A DNA stretch of 29,742 nucleotides, taken from the IMG/VR virus record IMGVR_UViG_3300030333_000465, positions 12,349 through 42,090 of that record; one strand, 5' to 3'. Source of the stretch: a virus. The position numbers were made by a program, and so were the translations under genes. Positions within the stretch are counted from its first letter, which is position 1, and every line of letters starts with the position of its first letter. This document shows positions 8,737-18,340 of this stretch, piece by piece. A model generated the notes under the pieces. The model did no database searches. It saw only the letters and a list, made by a program, of their open reading frames with translations, and was not told the DNA's origin.

Positions 8737-11700
8737 TTAATTTTCCTCACTAAGTTTTTTTTCTAATTCTTCAATTTTTGCTGAAAGTTCTTGTACTGCT
8801 TTTATTAATGGATGTATAAACATTTCTTGAGATACACCTTGTTGCGTGTGATCTCCAGTAGTTATAGAGTTCCAGCCACCAAAATCTGTAATGTTGTGTT
8901 TGTCCATAGCTGCTTTTACTTCTTGAGCAATTAATCCATATAGTTTTTCTGGATGATCAGCAGTAGTTTTTTCAGCATCATAATCTGGAAAACTAGGATC
9001 AAGTTCTGATTTCGCTTTCCATTTGAAAGTAACTGGTCTTAAATCATTTATAAAATCTAAACCACAATCTGTATTATCTTGTATTTCTTTTTTGTATCTT
9101 TCGTCTGACACCCTTGTCCAAGAAGCATCAGTTGTATATGGATTATAAACTCTATCGTTTCCAGAACCAGTTCCAAAAACAAAATAGTTTGAACCAACAC
9201 CTTTACACTCAAATCCTAAAACTATTTCTTTGCTTTCATTAGCTTGTTGTGCATCAGCGTTAGCACCAATAATAGTATTGTTACTTCCTATACTAGAAAG
9301 ATCACCAGCTAAATATCCAATACAAGTATTATTACTTGATCCTGTATTAGCTCCTAAAGCATCAGCACCGATTGCGGTATTTCCACTACCTGTCGTAGTT
9401 GCATCCGCAGCGTTTTGACCAACTGCTACATTTAACTGTCCTGTAGTAACTGCCTCTAATGCACTAACACCTAATCCTGTATTATAAGAACCTGTTGTTA
9501 CATTAAAACAAGCATTATGACCCATAGCTGTATTTTCAGTACCAGAAGTATTGCTATATAATGCTTGAAAGCCAACTGCTGTATTGTCGGAAGCGGTAGT
9601 TGCAGTAAATAATGCATCTTGTCCTATTGCTGTGTTGTCATCACCTGTTGTAATATCAATACCAGCTCCTTTACCCAATGCTGTATTATTAGTACCTGTT
9701 GTATTTGCTTCTAAAGCTCTAAAACCAACTGCGGTGTTATCAGATGCTGTTGTATTAGCTCCTAGAGCGTTGTAGCCTACTGAGGTATTATTAGCACCTG
9801 TGGTGTTTGATGCTAAAGCATAAGTTCCAAATGCTTGGTTTTCAGAACCTGTAGTGTTTAAATCGAGAGCGTGGTAACCAACACCAGTATTGTTACTTGC
9901 GGTAGTATTTGCAGATAAAGCTCCTTTTCCAACTGCTGTATTAGAAGCTCCAGTTGTATTTAATGTAAGAGCAACAAGACCTACAGCAGTATTGTCGTTT
10001 GCTGTTGTATTAGCTTCTAAGGCTTTTTGTCCTACTGCTACGTTTTGCGTTCCAGTTGTATTCGCTGATAAAGCATCGTATCCAACTGCAACATTATTAG
10101 ACGCTGTGGTGTTAGCATCTAAAGCATTAGCTCCGACTGCTACGTTTTGAGTACCTGTTGTGTTTACAGTTAAAGCATTTATACCAACTGCTGTATTGTT
10201 ATCTGCTGTTGTGTTAGCTCCTAAAGCACTTTGACCAATAGCAGTGTTATTGTCTCCTGTAGTATTAGCATCTAAAGAATAAGAACCTACTGCTACATTT
10301 TTTTCACCTGTTGTAGTTAATTTTCCAGAATTATAGCCAATGGTGACATTTTTCTGACCTGTGGTTATTGCTTCTCCAGCACCTCTTCCAAGAGCAGTAT
10401 TTTTAGTACCTGTGGTAATTGCTGCACCCGCATTAAACCCAACAACTGTATTATCATCACCCGTTGTCAAGGCTGCAAATACATCAACACCTACACCAGT
10501 ATTGTAGTTAGCAGCATCAATAGTTCCTGTAGCATTGTCTCCAATCATAATTGAAGAAGTACCAAAAGTTTTAGCATCTGATAAATCGTTTATTGAACTA
10601 GCTCCACCACTAGCAGCATTTTCCCAAGCTACTCCACTTCCTGTAGAAGTTAGTACTTGTCCATCACTACCTTGTGATCCACCAACTGTTAGGTTATCTG
10701 TTTCTAGTGTTCCATCAATATCTACGTCACCGCTTATGTCTAATGTGGCTGCGTCTAACTCACCTGTAATAGTTAAGTTTCTTAAGCCTGTGTAATCTTT
10801 ATTAGAATCGAGTATGACTGCTTTAGATGCTATTGCTGTGCCGACAGCCGTTGAACCTAAGTCTAATGCGTTTATTTCACCAACAACAACTGTTGCTCCG
10901 TCTAGGATATTTAGTTCTGCTGCAGTACTTGTAACACCATCAAGTATATTTAACTCTGCTGTAGTGCTTGTAACACCATCAAGTATATTTAACTCTGCTG
11001 CAGTACTTGTGACACCGTCTAAAATGTTTAACTCGGCTGCTGTAGAAGTAACTGCAGTTCCGTTAATTGATAAAGCGTCTGTTTCTAAAGTACCATCAAT
11101 ATCTGCATCACCTGAAATGTCTAGAGTTGCAGCGTCTAGTTCACCTGTAATAGTTAAGTTTCTAACACCTGTATAATCTTTGTTAGAATCTAGTATAACT
11201 GCTTTAGAAGCAATAGCTGTACCAACTGCTGTAGAACCTAAGTCTAGTGCGTTTATTTCTCCAACAACTACAGTAGCTCCATCAAGTATATTAAGTTCTT
11301 CTGGTGTAGAACTAATCTGAGTAGTTGAAGCTGCAGCTAATACTGGAATTGTACCAGATACATTAGGAAGATTTATTGTTCTATCTCCTGTAGGATCAAC
11401 AATGCTTAGTGTAGTTTCGTGTGCATCTGCTGTAGCACCTTCAAAAATAATAGCATTTGAAGCTTCCATTGTAACGGTATCTACAGTTGTTGTTGTTCCT
11501 GATACACTTAAATTAGGAACAAGAAGTGTTCCTGAACTTGGATTGTATCTTAATGCTCCTGTATCATCAAGTAAAGCATTTGACTCGTCATGGAAAACAA
11601 CAGGAAAATTTGTATTTGCTGTGCTGTCAGATACTGTAACTGTTGAAGCTAGTGTTACTGTAGTTCCTGCAATAACACTTGATAAAGCTGTACCATTAAC

Positions 11701-13089
11701 TGTAATTGCATCAGCTTCAAGAGTACCGTCTATGTCTGCGTTACCACTAATATCTAAAGTAGCAGCATCAAGTTCTCCAGAGATTGTAATGTTTCTACCA
11801 CCGCTTATATCTTTATTAGAATCTGTAATAATTGCTTTACTTGCAATAACTGTACCGTTAGTAATGCCATCAATAAGATTAATATCCGAAGCACTTGCTG
11901 TAACTCCATCAAGTATATTGAGTTCTGCTGTGGTGCTAGTTACACCATCTAAAATGTTTAATTCTGATGCAGTACTTGTAACACCGTCTAATATATTTAA
12001 CTCTGCAGCAGTTGAAGTAACTCCGTCTAAAATATTTAATTCTGCAGTAGTTAATGTAGCTCCGTCAAGAATGTTAAGTTCTGCTGCAGTTGATGTTGTA
12101 GCTAAACTTACTGCTCCACTAGAAACTGTAAAATCATCTGAACTAAATGAAGCTACACCTTTGTTAGATGTGCTTGCATCTTCACCTGCAATAGTAATTG
12201 TATTGCTAGATGCAGAAGTATCAATACCTTCTCCACCTGCTATAGTCAATGTTTCACTATCTAAGTCAATAGCTATTGTACCACTATCTGTAGTAGCATC
12301 TAAATCTTGTGCTGTTACTTGAGAGTCTACATAAGCTTTAATAGACTGTTGAGATGCAATACCTGTAGCACTATCAGAAGACAAATCATCTTCATCAAGA
12401 AATGCTTTACCATCTAGAATGTTTAACTCTGCTGCTGTAGAGGTTACTCCATCCAATATGTTTAGTTCTGCAACAGTAGATGTAATTCCGTCTAGCGCAT
12501 TAATCTCTGCTGCGGTAGCTGTAACTCCATCAAGGATATTAAGTTCTGCAACAGTAGAAGTAATTCCATCAAGTGCGTTTATTTCAGCAGCAGTAGCAGT
12601 AACACCGTCCATTATGTTTAATTCTGCTGTAGTTGCAGTAACTCCGTCTAGTATATTTAGTTCGGCTGCGGTAGCACTTATAGCAGTTCCATTAAAGTTT
12701 ATTGCATCTGCATAAAGTGTTCCATCAAAATAACCATCTTTAAACTCTAAAGAACTTGTGCCTAAATCAATATCGTTATCTGTAACAGGAACAATAGCTC
12801 CATCTTGAACTCTAATTTGTTCTACAGCAGCACTAGAAACTTCTACAAAAAAACCAACTCTATTATTAGTTCCATCAACAACAACTTTATTTAAAAAGTC
12901 TAAGTCTCCTATTTGTGGAACATTACCACCTTGTCCTGCGCTTCCATCATGTCTGTGTCCTGTAGAAGATGCGCTACTTGAAGAATAGCTAAAAGCGTTT
13001 AATAGTTGATTGTATTCGTTATTAAAAAGCGCAGCAGTTATAGTATCTCCGTCTGCTATTGTACTTTGTCTGGTGTATGATTGAGCCAT
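8737..13089 (-). CDS. Repeat-rich tail fibre with C-terminal peptidase S74 chaperone domain, 1450 aa
   Basis: Four parts can be seen. Residues about 1-140 form a non-repetitive N-terminal region, the likely tail attachment part. Residues about 145-730 carry many copies of a [12 protein letters not shown] unit, mixed with longer duplicated blocks ([14 protein letters not shown] and [20 protein letters not shown] each occur more than once). Residues about 850-1285 carry roughly 25 units of about 15-17 residues with the pattern NTAVGxxAL-xxNTTG. From about 1320 to the end is an S74-type intramolecular chaperone: SDERYKKEI has the Ser and Lys expected of the autocleavage dyad, followed by [11 protein letters not shown] and a final coiled coil ([16 protein letters not shown]). 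By family, the chaperone trimerises the fibre and then cuts itself off. Host recognition is inferred. Confidence 0.9.
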   Translation of the reverse strand: MAQSYTRQSTIADGDTITAALFNNEYNQLLNAFSYSSSSASSTGHRHDGSAGQGGNVPQIGDLDFLNKVVVDGTNNRVGFFVEVSSAAVEQIRVQDGAIVPVTDNDIDLGTSSLEFKDGYFDGTLYADAINFNGTAISATAAELNILDGVTATTAELNIMDGVTATAAEINALDGITSTVAELNILDGVTATAAEINALDGITSTVAELNILDGVTSTAAELNILDGKAFLDEDDLSSDSATGIASQQSIKAYVDSQVTAQDLDATTDSGTIAIDLDSETLTIAGGEGIDTSASSNTITIAGEDASTSNKGVASFSSDDFTVSSGAVSLATTSTAAELNILDGATLTTAELNILDGVTSTAAELNILDGVTSTASELNILDGVTSTTAELNILDGVTASASDINLIDGITNGTVIASKAIITDSNKDISGGRNITISGELDAATLDISGNADIDGTLEADAITVNGTALSSVIAGTTVTLASTVTVSDSTANTNFPVVFHDESNALLDDTGALRYNPSSGTLLVPNLSVSGTTTTVDTVTMEASNAIIFEGATADAHETTLSIVDPTGDRTINLPNVSGTIPVLAAASTTQISSTPEELNILDGATVVVGEINALDLGSTAVGTAIASKAVILDSNKDYTGVRNLTITGELDAATLDISGDADIDGTLETDALSINGTAVTSTAAELNILDGVTSTAAELNILDGVTSTTAELNILDGVTSTAAELNILDGATVVVGEINALDLGSTAVGTAIASKAVILDSNKDYTGLRNLTITGELDAATLDISGDVDIDGTLETDNLTVGGSQGSDGQVLTSTGSGVAWENAASGGASSINDLSDAKTFGTSSIMIGDNATGTIDAANYNTGVGVDVFAALTTGDDNTVVGFNAGAAITTGTKNTALGRGAGEAITTGQKNVTIGYNSGKLTTTGEKNVAVGSYSLDANTTGDNNTAIGQSALGANTTADNNTAVGINALTVNTTGTQNVAVGANALDANTTASNNVAVGYDALSANTTGTQNVAVGQKALEANTTANDNTAVGLVALTLNTTGASNTAVGKGALSANTTASNNTGVGYHALDLNTTGSENQAFGTYALASNTTGANNTSVGYNALGANTTASDNTAVGFRALEANTTGTNNTALGKGAGIDITTGDDNTAIGQDALFTATTASDNTAVGFQALYSNTSGTENTAMGHNACFNVTTGSYNTGLGVSALEAVTTGQLNVAVGQNAADATTTGSGNTAIGADALGANTGSSNNTCIGYLAGDLSSIGSNNTIIGANADAQQANESKEIVLGFECKGVGSNYFVFGTGSGNDRVYNPYTTDASWTRVSDERYKKEIQDNTDCGLDFINDLRPVTFKWKAKSELDPSFPDYDAEKTTADHPEKLYGLIAQEVKAAMDKHNITDFGGWNSITTGDHTQQGVSQEMFIHPLIKAVQELSAKIEELEKKLSEEN

Positions 13090-13110
13090 AATTTTAATCT
13101 CTCTTTATTG

Positions 13111-14727
13111 TTATTGTCTTCCCGATGGTCTATAATTTATATATAATCCGTTTATTGTATAAGGAGCATTTGTATCATCACTAAATATTTTAAAAAAATT
13201 ACTGTGACCACTTCCTGTTAATGTAGCTCGTACTAAAGGTTGTTCTGGCGCACCAAAAGTACTTGTACCAAATATTGATAATGAATCTCCAAATATAGAA
13301 GGAGTTGCTGATATTATTCCTACATCTGTTGGTTGAAGCCTGTCTGTACTATCATAATCAAACCTAACTCTAAGTGTAGGCTCTACAGCTCCTTCTGGAA
13401 ATAAAGAAACTTTAATGTGATCTAAAGTTTTTAAAGTTCCAAAGTCTCCATAATCATAGTCTGGAGATTGGTATTCTGCTTCTATACTTGTTTCAGTTCC
13501 TGCAGGATTAAAACTGTTTCCTGTATCATGATTATAAATATATCCGTCTCTATCTCCATGATATTTTTTTTCTTTTCCTGCTGAATTAAAACCAGAAGTT
13601 ATTGCAGCAGCTTGTATTTCAGATATTTCAGACCATTCAAAACCTCTTTGAGTTAAAGTTCCTATAATTCCTTTTGAATTAACTGTTGAAGCAGTAGAAG
13701 TACTATAAAACATTCTATATTGAGATTTATTTCTAAGAACTATACTACTAAATTCAAATGTTGAAGTTCCTCCAACAATTTCGTTTATTATAGGTTGAAT
13801 AGCTTTACTAATTGTTCCTAACTCTACGTCACCAATTCTTGCTGTACCTGCAATAGTTCTAAAACCATCAGGAGCAAGAAATATTAGATCACCTGCAAAT
13901 TCTTGTATAGTTTTACCATCTACACAACCTACATTTTTTGTAACTGGTACTACAGCTATTGTACTTGAATTATTTATATTTTGTAACTTGTATATTGAGT
14001 TTTTACAAAATATAAATAGCTCATTACGGAAAGATTTAAGTCCTACTACTTGATCATCTAGTACAATACTTCCTGATCCTGAACTTGTAAAATCATCTAT
14101 GTCACTTGTACCACTATAAAAGATTGTGTTTTTTGCTGTAGCTGCACCTGCAACTACTAAGTGTTTATCGTGTATTACACAAAACTTTGGATAATGTGTT
14201 CCACTTACTGTAATTTCTTTTGCAAAAAAAGTTCTGCTAGTTAATGCATCTCCTGTGCCTGTCATTTTAAAGTAAAAAGGTTTTACTCCAGAGCCTTCAT
14301 CAGTAACAATTAATTCTCCGTAATCTGTATTACCTTCAAAAATTGCAAAGTGTGTTTTGTTTTGATTTGTTCTAGTTAATGTACTACGACCTGTAAAAGT
14401 GCTGTAATTATCTCCACCACCTGCTACACTATCTTTATTAATTTGTAACCAACTGTTTCCGTCTTTACTAAAATAAATATTTGTTCCTGATGACGCAACT
14501 AATCCGTCAGCATAAACTTGAAGACCTAATATTTCATTACTACTGTTTGGTCTTGTTCCGTCACCAAACAAAGAGTATCCATTTATTCTTCTATATCCTC
14601 CTTTTGTAGAAACTTCAAAATTTCTTAATTTTGTTGCTTTTCCGGGAGTTTGTAAAAGTTCTAATGAATTACTAGATTTATCTAGTCCTCCTTGCAAAGG
14701 TACTGAAAACGGCTGAGAAGCTGCCAT
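13111..14727 (-). CDS. Tail nozzle/stopper-like structural protein, 538 aa
   Basis: The N-terminus (VPLQGGLDKSS, then LRNFEVSTKGGYRRINGY at about residues 34-51) matches the style of podovirus head-completion or nozzle proteins that describe a 'GGL..PG...L.NFE....G.RRI.GY' opening. The body is beta-rich with many Ser/Thr/Gly turns, in keeping with a propeller-like fold. It overlaps the upstream adaptor gene by 1 bp (ATG reuse at 14,727) and is followed after 21 bp by the fibre. Expected role: a ring at the end of the short tail that closes the DNA channel and carries the fibre. The assignment rests on motif style and gene order. Confidence 0.7.
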   Translation of the reverse strand: MAASQPFSVPLQGGLDKSSNSLELLQTPGKATKLRNFEVSTKGGYRRINGYSLFGDGTRPNSSNEILGLQVYADGLVASSGTNIYFSKDGNSWLQINKDSVAGGGDNYSTFTGRSTLTRTNQNKTHFAIFEGNTDYGELIVTDEGSGVKPFYFKMTGTGDALTSRTFFAKEITVSGTHYPKFCVIHDKHLVVAGAATAKNTIFYSGTSDIDDFTSSGSGSIVLDDQVVGLKSFRNELFIFCKNSIYKLQNINNSSTIAVVPVTKNVGCVDGKTIQEFAGDLIFLAPDGFRTIAGTARIGDVELGTISKAIQPIINEIVGGTSTFEFSSIVLRNKSQYRMFYSTSTASTVNSKGIIGTLTQRGFEWSEISEIQAAAITSGFNSAGKEKKYHGDRDGYIYNHDTGNSFNPAGTETSIEAEYQSPDYDYGDFGTLKTLDHIKVSLFPEGAVEPTLRVRFDYDSTDRLQPTDVGIISATPSIFGDSLSIFGTSTFGAPEQPLVRATLTGSGHSNFFKIFSDDTNAPYTINGLYINYRPSGRQ

Positions 14728-15500
14728 TAGAAATAAATCCTATCGTCTGATATATTTTTAGGTTGAGGATTCATTAAATTAGACTTCATATGTTTCATAC
14801 TTTTTTTATAATCATCTAAAGCAAAAGCAGCTTGTTGTAAATTTTCTTTAAATTGATGAACATAGTAACGTGTTCTAGCTAAAATAACAGGACCATATTG
14901 ATCAGGAAGAACCATAGCATCTCCATGAGCTGATAAAGCAGTTGGTTTAGTGTAAGCATAAAAATGTACATTATATACTTTATCAGGTATAGGACTAAGA
15001 CCAAACTTACGATGATCTGGACTTCTAATTACATATCTAGGTTCTCCATGACTTGCATCTGAACCTTTAGCATCGTCTGCATTTTCTGCGTCTCTTAAAT
15101 ATCTTCTCCAGTCTGATAAAGATACAAATTTTAAACCTTTTGATACATAAGGAGAAGATTCTCCTGATACTCCTATTGTTGTAATATAAAAATCATCCCA
15201 ATCTATAGAAGAATAATCTGTAGTTATACCAGAACTATCTGACTTAAGTAAATACCATCTTGTTCCTTCTACGGTTGCTATAGTTACATTACCATAAAAA
15301 GGATCTGTTCCTCCACTGGCTGCAGCAGCAAAAAAAGGAAGTTGAGGTTCTTCGTTTGCAATATCATTTAATGATCTATTAATTGATTCTTTAACAAAAG
15401 CTTGTATTCCTACAGCATCTGAAAAATTAGAAGAAGTTAATTGTACTTCGTTTAATTCTCTAAGAACTTCATTAGTTAATGTTAAATAAGTCGTAGCCAT
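14727..15500 (-). CDS. Head-tail adaptor (connector) protein, 257 aa
   Basis: The N-terminus (LTLTNEVLRELNEVQLTSSNFSDAVGIQAFVKESINRSLNDIAN) is a helical segment typical of gp6/gp4-like head-tail adaptors, in which the first helices bind the portal. A mid-protein beta part and a C-terminal helix (LQQAAFALDDYKKSMKHMKS) follow. Gene order (capsid, decoration, small ORF, adaptor, nozzle) agrees. The start overlaps the stop of the 55-aa gene by one base (TAATG), which implies translational coupling. The expected site of action is the portal vertex, between portal and nozzle. Confidence 0.75.
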   Translation of the reverse strand: MATTYLTLTNEVLRELNEVQLTSSNFSDAVGIQAFVKESINRSLNDIANEEPQLPFFAAAASGGTDPFYGNVTIATVEGTRWYLLKSDSSGITTDYSSIDWDDFYITTIGVSGESSPYVSKGLKFVSLSDWRRYLRDAENADDAKGSDASHGEPRYVIRSPDHRKFGLSPIPDKVYNVHFYAYTKPTALSAHGDAMVLPDQYGPVILARTRYYVHQFKENLQQAAFALDDYKKSMKHMKSNLMNPQPKNISDDRIYF

Positions 15501-15667
15501 TATTTATCCTTTTTCTTTGTACCAAATATTCTATCGTAATTATCCAGATAGTTTTGTTTTGCTGTGCCAGAATATGCGCTACCTAACAATCCTAAGACTC
15601 TAGTGCTTTTAGGCTTACTAGAGCCATTTAGGATTATAGGATTTTTATCGTTACCTAACTGTGGCAT
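15500..15667 (-). CDS. Small basic protein, 55 aa
   Basis: The ATG complement lies at 15,665-15,667, two bases after the stop of the 196-aa gene, and the frame ends at a TAA whose last base is the first base of the adaptor ATG. The product begins MPQLGNDKNPIILNGSS, is rich in Lys (KPKSTR, then a KKKDK end) and Gly/Ser, and has no hydrophobic segment. Tight coupling on both sides makes it very likely a real gene. A minor head or connector component is possible, but I do not recognise the sequence. Confidence 0.7.
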   Translation of the reverse strand: MPQLGNDKNPIILNGSSKPKSTRVLGLLGSAYSGTAKQNYLDNYDRIFGTKKKDK

Positions 15668-15669
15668 TT

Positions 15670-16260
15670 CTACTGATCAGGAGTAGAACCTAAGTGTAGG
15701 AACTCAACTAAATAAGTAACAGTTGTAGCTGCCGTAGCAAGATCGTTTGCTAGTGGCTTAAGACGAGCATAAAGTGTACGAGCAGAAGCACTGTACAACG
15801 TAGATGCTATAACAATAGCTTCTGATGTTGCAGGTCCTCCTACAACACCTGCTGTTACAGATGTGCTTACAAAAGCGTTAGCTCCGTGTCCGTGTGAGTC
15901 TTGAATAATATACAAAGGTGCATTTGCTGTCCAAGTTACTGCTGATCCACCATCATCAAGGATAGCTTCTTCATCAATAATTTGTCCACCACCTGCTGAA
16001 GTACCTAAATCAAAATCAACATCATCACCTGAAGCTCCTGCTGTAACAATGTTACCTGCAGGGATAGCAATGAGATTTCTTATGATAGTGTCGGCAGGCT
16101 GCGTAAATGAAACATCGTAAGTAGCGTCAGCAGTAACTGCAATAGTTCCTGTTGTAGCTGATGTCCAAGAAGTACAAATATTATCACAAAGATCTTGTAC
16201 ATCTAAAACGCTTGCTGAGTTGCGCCCTGTATCTCTTATTTTAAATACTGGGTTTGACAT
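15670..16260 (-). CDS. Probable capsid decoration protein, 196 aa
   Basis: The protein is Ala/Thr/Ser/Gly-rich and looks almost entirely beta-stranded (for example TGTIAVTADATYDVSFTQPA at about residues 39-58). It contains a HGHGANAFV turn and ends in TTVTYLVEFLHLGSTPDQ. It immediately follows the major capsid gene and its terminator, the usual place of head decoration or cement proteins, and the composition agrees. A short palindrome (16,272-16,288) lies between the terminator and its AAGGAG ribosome site. A specific family was not recognised, so the role is inferred from position and character. Confidence 0.55.
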   Translation of the reverse strand: MSNPVFKIRDTGRNSASVLDVQDLCDNICTSWTSATTGTIAVTADATYDVSFTQPADTIIRNLIAIPAGNIVTAGASGDDVDFDLGTSAGGGQIIDEEAILDDGGSAVTWTANAPLYIIQDSHGHGANAFVSTSVTAGVVGGPATSEAIVIASTLYSASARTLYARLKPLANDLATAATTVTYLVEFLHLGSTPDQ

Positions 16261-16271
16261 TTTTTTCTCCT

Positions 16272-16288
16272 TTATCTTTTAAAGATAA
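16272..16288 (-). promoter_or_regulatory. Hairpin just upstream of the decoration gene ribosome site
   Basis: TTATCTTT-T-AAAGATAA is a near-perfect palindrome ending directly beside the AAAGGAG site of the 196-aa gene. In the leftward RNA it would form a 7-bp A/U stem. It lies downstream of the capsid terminator and could be a processing or stability element for the message that continues past it. Function is a guess. Confidence 0.4.
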
Positions 16289-16313
16289 GTTAGTGTTAAT
16301 AAAATTTTTACTC

Positions 16314-16350
16314 TAAAAAAAGATTGGGAGGTTTTTACACCTCCCGAATC
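16314..16350 (-). terminator. Strong intrinsic terminator after the major capsid gene
   Basis: Read leftward, GATT-C-GGGAGGT, loop GTAAAA, ACCTCCC-AATC form an 11-bp stem with one bulged C, followed directly by seven U residues. It begins 3 bp after the capsid stop codon. This is a textbook rho-independent terminator. Because the connector, tail and internal genes lie beyond it, it probably works as a partial terminator that raises capsid RNA relative to downstream genes. Confidence 0.9.
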
Positions 16351-16353
16351 CTA

Positions 16354-17343
16354 TTAGTCGATACCGTAGAAAGCAGAAACTAATGCTTCGCTTCGTAGTA
16401 CTTTAGAACCATATACATGTAGTCCTCGTACTATGTCACCAAAGCTATCAGGATCACGCAATACTTCAGTACTTGTAATCGTCTGAGCAGTAGCTGTAGA
16501 TGAAATATGACCTGCAATACATTTGCCTGCAGCATTAGATGTGCTTGCAATGTTGTTTGATTTGTACATACTAAATCCACGCAACTTACCAGAAGTTACT
16601 AGACCGTTTCTTATAGAACCTTGACCTGCGTTGTAATCAACAGACAAAAGTTTTGAAGATGAACTTGCTAGTACTTCATAGAAGTCAGGAGATGCTAAGA
16701 ACCATCTTCCTTCTTCTGGTACGTTTTGTTCATCAAGAAGACGAGCCATGTGCGAAAGCACATCAATAGGATCGTGTTCGTTTGCTGCAAAACCTATGTC
16801 AAGATTACCAGTTCCATCAAATGTGCCTGCTGCTAGGTCAGTAGCGTTATCAGATCCTAATACATGGTTAGGACTTGATGCAGAAACACCTGCGAACATA
16901 GTAGCAATTACACCTTCATCATAAGCGTCTCTGATTGCATACGCTGCAGAAGAACTAGCTACTTCTTTAAAGTTAACGTGAGACATTGAAGTTTCGATGT
17001 CATCAACGATGAATTTAAATGCGTTAGCTGTGTCAACTACGAGTGTAAGTTCTTGGTCAGTTAGCTTAGTAGCTGTAACGTCTTGTCCACGTTCATACTG
17101 GTACACAGTGATTTCTGGTTCTTTTATAATCTTTACAGAATCTCCGAAAGCGGATATTTCACCTGCATAATCTGTGTTGGTGATCGCTTCTACAACCGAA
17201 GCCTTTCTAAAGAAGTTAAGAACCTTTTTAGAGTAGACTGCAGGAAGGAAAAACGAGTTAGTTTGTCCACTAACGGAGTTCGCAAAGTTGGCATTAGTAT
17301 CCGTGCTAGGCTCGAAATACTGATCTGATTGGTTATAAGCCAT
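16354..17343 (-). CDS. Major capsid protein, 329 aa
   Basis: The gene lies directly after the scaffold gene and before the terminator, the standard place of the coat protein. The sequence has the usual look of a HK97-fold capsid: an N-terminal flexible arm (residues 1-30), FFLPAVYSKKVLNFFRKASVVE at about 31-52 as a spine-helix-like start, VKIIKEPEITVYQYERGQDV in the E-loop/strand region, and a central part with ASPDFYEVLASSS. The length of 329 residues is normal for podovirus coats. No separate protease gene is visible, so assembly is probably scaffold-dependent without a dedicated maturation protease in this window. Confidence 0.85.
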   Translation of the reverse strand: MAYNQSDQYFEPSTDTNANFANSVSGQTNSFFLPAVYSKKVLNFFRKASVVEAITNTDYAGEISAFGDSVKIIKEPEITVYQYERGQDVTATKLTDQELTLVVDTANAFKFIVDDIETSMSHVNFKEVASSSAAYAIRDAYDEGVIATMFAGVSASSPNHVLGSDNATDLAAGTFDGTGNLDIGFAANEHDPIDVLSHMARLLDEQNVPEEGRWFLASPDFYEVLASSSSKLLSVDYNAGQGSIRNGLVTSGKLRGFSMYKSNNIASTSNAAGKCIAGHISSTATAQTITSTEVLRDPDSFGDIVRGLHVYGSKVLRSEALVSAFYGID

Positions 17344-17368
17344 TTTACTTACTCCTTAAGTTTTATAG

Positions 17369-18211
17369 TTATCGTTTTACTACTCTGCCTTCGTGAATTG
17401 CTCGTCCGATTTCTTCTTCGTACTTATCAAATTCAGCAATAGACATAGCAGCAATTTCCTGTTCAGTCCAAATTTTATCTTGCTTTGGTTCAACTGCAGT
17501 TGTTTTAGTTGAAACCATATCAGCAGCAGATTTATTGGACCTTTTAATTTTAGGCTTACTAGCTTCTAAAGCTACACCCATGTCACGTTTGTATAAATCT
17601 AAAGCACGACTTGCAAGATCTCCATCATTAGCATTCTTATATATCCAGTCTTGAATAGATTGTGGTTGTGCTTTTGCCCAACTATGAAACTCATCACTGT
17701 TTCTGATATCTTCAAAATCAGGATGATTTTCTAACAATTTACTCTGTGCTTCTTTAGCAATTAATTCTGTTTCACGTTCTTGTAGTTTAGCTAGTCTTTC
17801 TTCTAAAACTTTTGTTTGTTCTGAACTACGCAAATGCGCTACAGTTTCAACTACTTCGTACACATCTGGATATTGTTTTTTAAACTCTTCTAAGTCTTCA
17901 GCAGATTTTGGAGCTTTATATTCAGGCATATTTTCAGCAGCCTGTTTTAAAAGTTCTTCTTCTCTAGCTTTAAACTCATTAAGCTTAGAATCGTAATGTG
18001 ATTTTAAATCATCGTATCTTTTTTTATAATCAGGTTTACTATAAGGTTTTTCTTTAGTTTCCTTCTTAGTTTGCTTTGGTTCTTCTTTTTCTTCTGAACT
18101 TTTAGGTTCTTCAAAAAATGCACCATCAGCAGATACAAATGGTTTTTCTTTTTGGTTGTGCCATTCCTTATTAGCGTTATAAGGATTTGCTTCTTTCGCT
18201 TGTGTTGCCAT
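17369..18211 (-). CDS. Capsid scaffolding protein, 280 aa
   Basis: The product is highly charged (Glu/Lys/Asp-rich) with a disordered N-terminus (EEPKQTKKETKEKPYSKPDY) and a long coiled coil at about residues 60-165. The C-terminus (WTEQEIAAMSIAEFDKYEEEIGRAIHEGRVVKR) is a charged helical end of the kind that binds coat protein. It lies immediately upstream of the capsid gene, 25 bp away. By family, such proteins drive procapsid assembly and then leave the shell. No protease motif is seen within it. Confidence 0.85.
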   Translation of the reverse strand: MATQAKEANPYNANKEWHNQKEKPFVSADGAFFEEPKSSEEKEEPKQTKKETKEKPYSKPDYKKRYDDLKSHYDSKLNEFKAREEELLKQAAENMPEYKAPKSAEDLEEFKKQYPDVYEVVETVAHLRSSEQTKVLEERLAKLQERETELIAKEAQSKLLENHPDFEDIRNSDEFHSWAKAQPQSIQDWIYKNANDGDLASRALDLYKRDMGVALEASKPKIKRSNKSAADMVSTKTTAVEPKQDKIWTEQEIAAMSIAEFDKYEEEIGRAIHEGRVVKR

Positions 18212-18340
18212 ATCTTACTCCTACTCAGGGCTTTCTAAACAAAGTAGCTGCTTATGCGCATAGCAGGGTTTGTTTTGTAAAGGTAGCCTTTCGGTTAATG
18301 TTGTGATAAAGGGCTTAATATATTAAGGTAGCTTTATCGT
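18212..18340 (-). promoter_or_regulatory. Structured intergenic spacer upstream of the scaffold gene
   Basis: This is the longest gap in the leftward block. At 18,305-18,338 it holds GATAAAG ... CTTTATC arms around a perfect 14-base palindrome CTTAATATATTAAG (18,314-18,327). A second element, CTGCTTATGCGCATAGCAG, lies near 18,250-18,268, and a small AAAGG-TAG-CCTTT hairpin near 18,278-18,290. No good sigma70 promoter or U-tract terminator was seen. It could be an RNA-processing site or operator ahead of the scaffold/capsid pair, which need high expression. Function unknown. Confidence 0.4.

Noticed and set aside
11402-12322. 306-aa plus-strand frame opposite the tail fibre
   Set aside because: It exists because the repeat codons on the fibre strand give few stops on the other; no ribosome site, low-complexity product, fully antisense to a certain gene. 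The same applies to the other plus-strand frames at 9.2-12.7 kb.
8737-13089. CRISPR-like spacing of repeats
   Set aside because: The repeats are protein repeats in one open frame with variable DNA, not identical DNA repeats with unique spacers.
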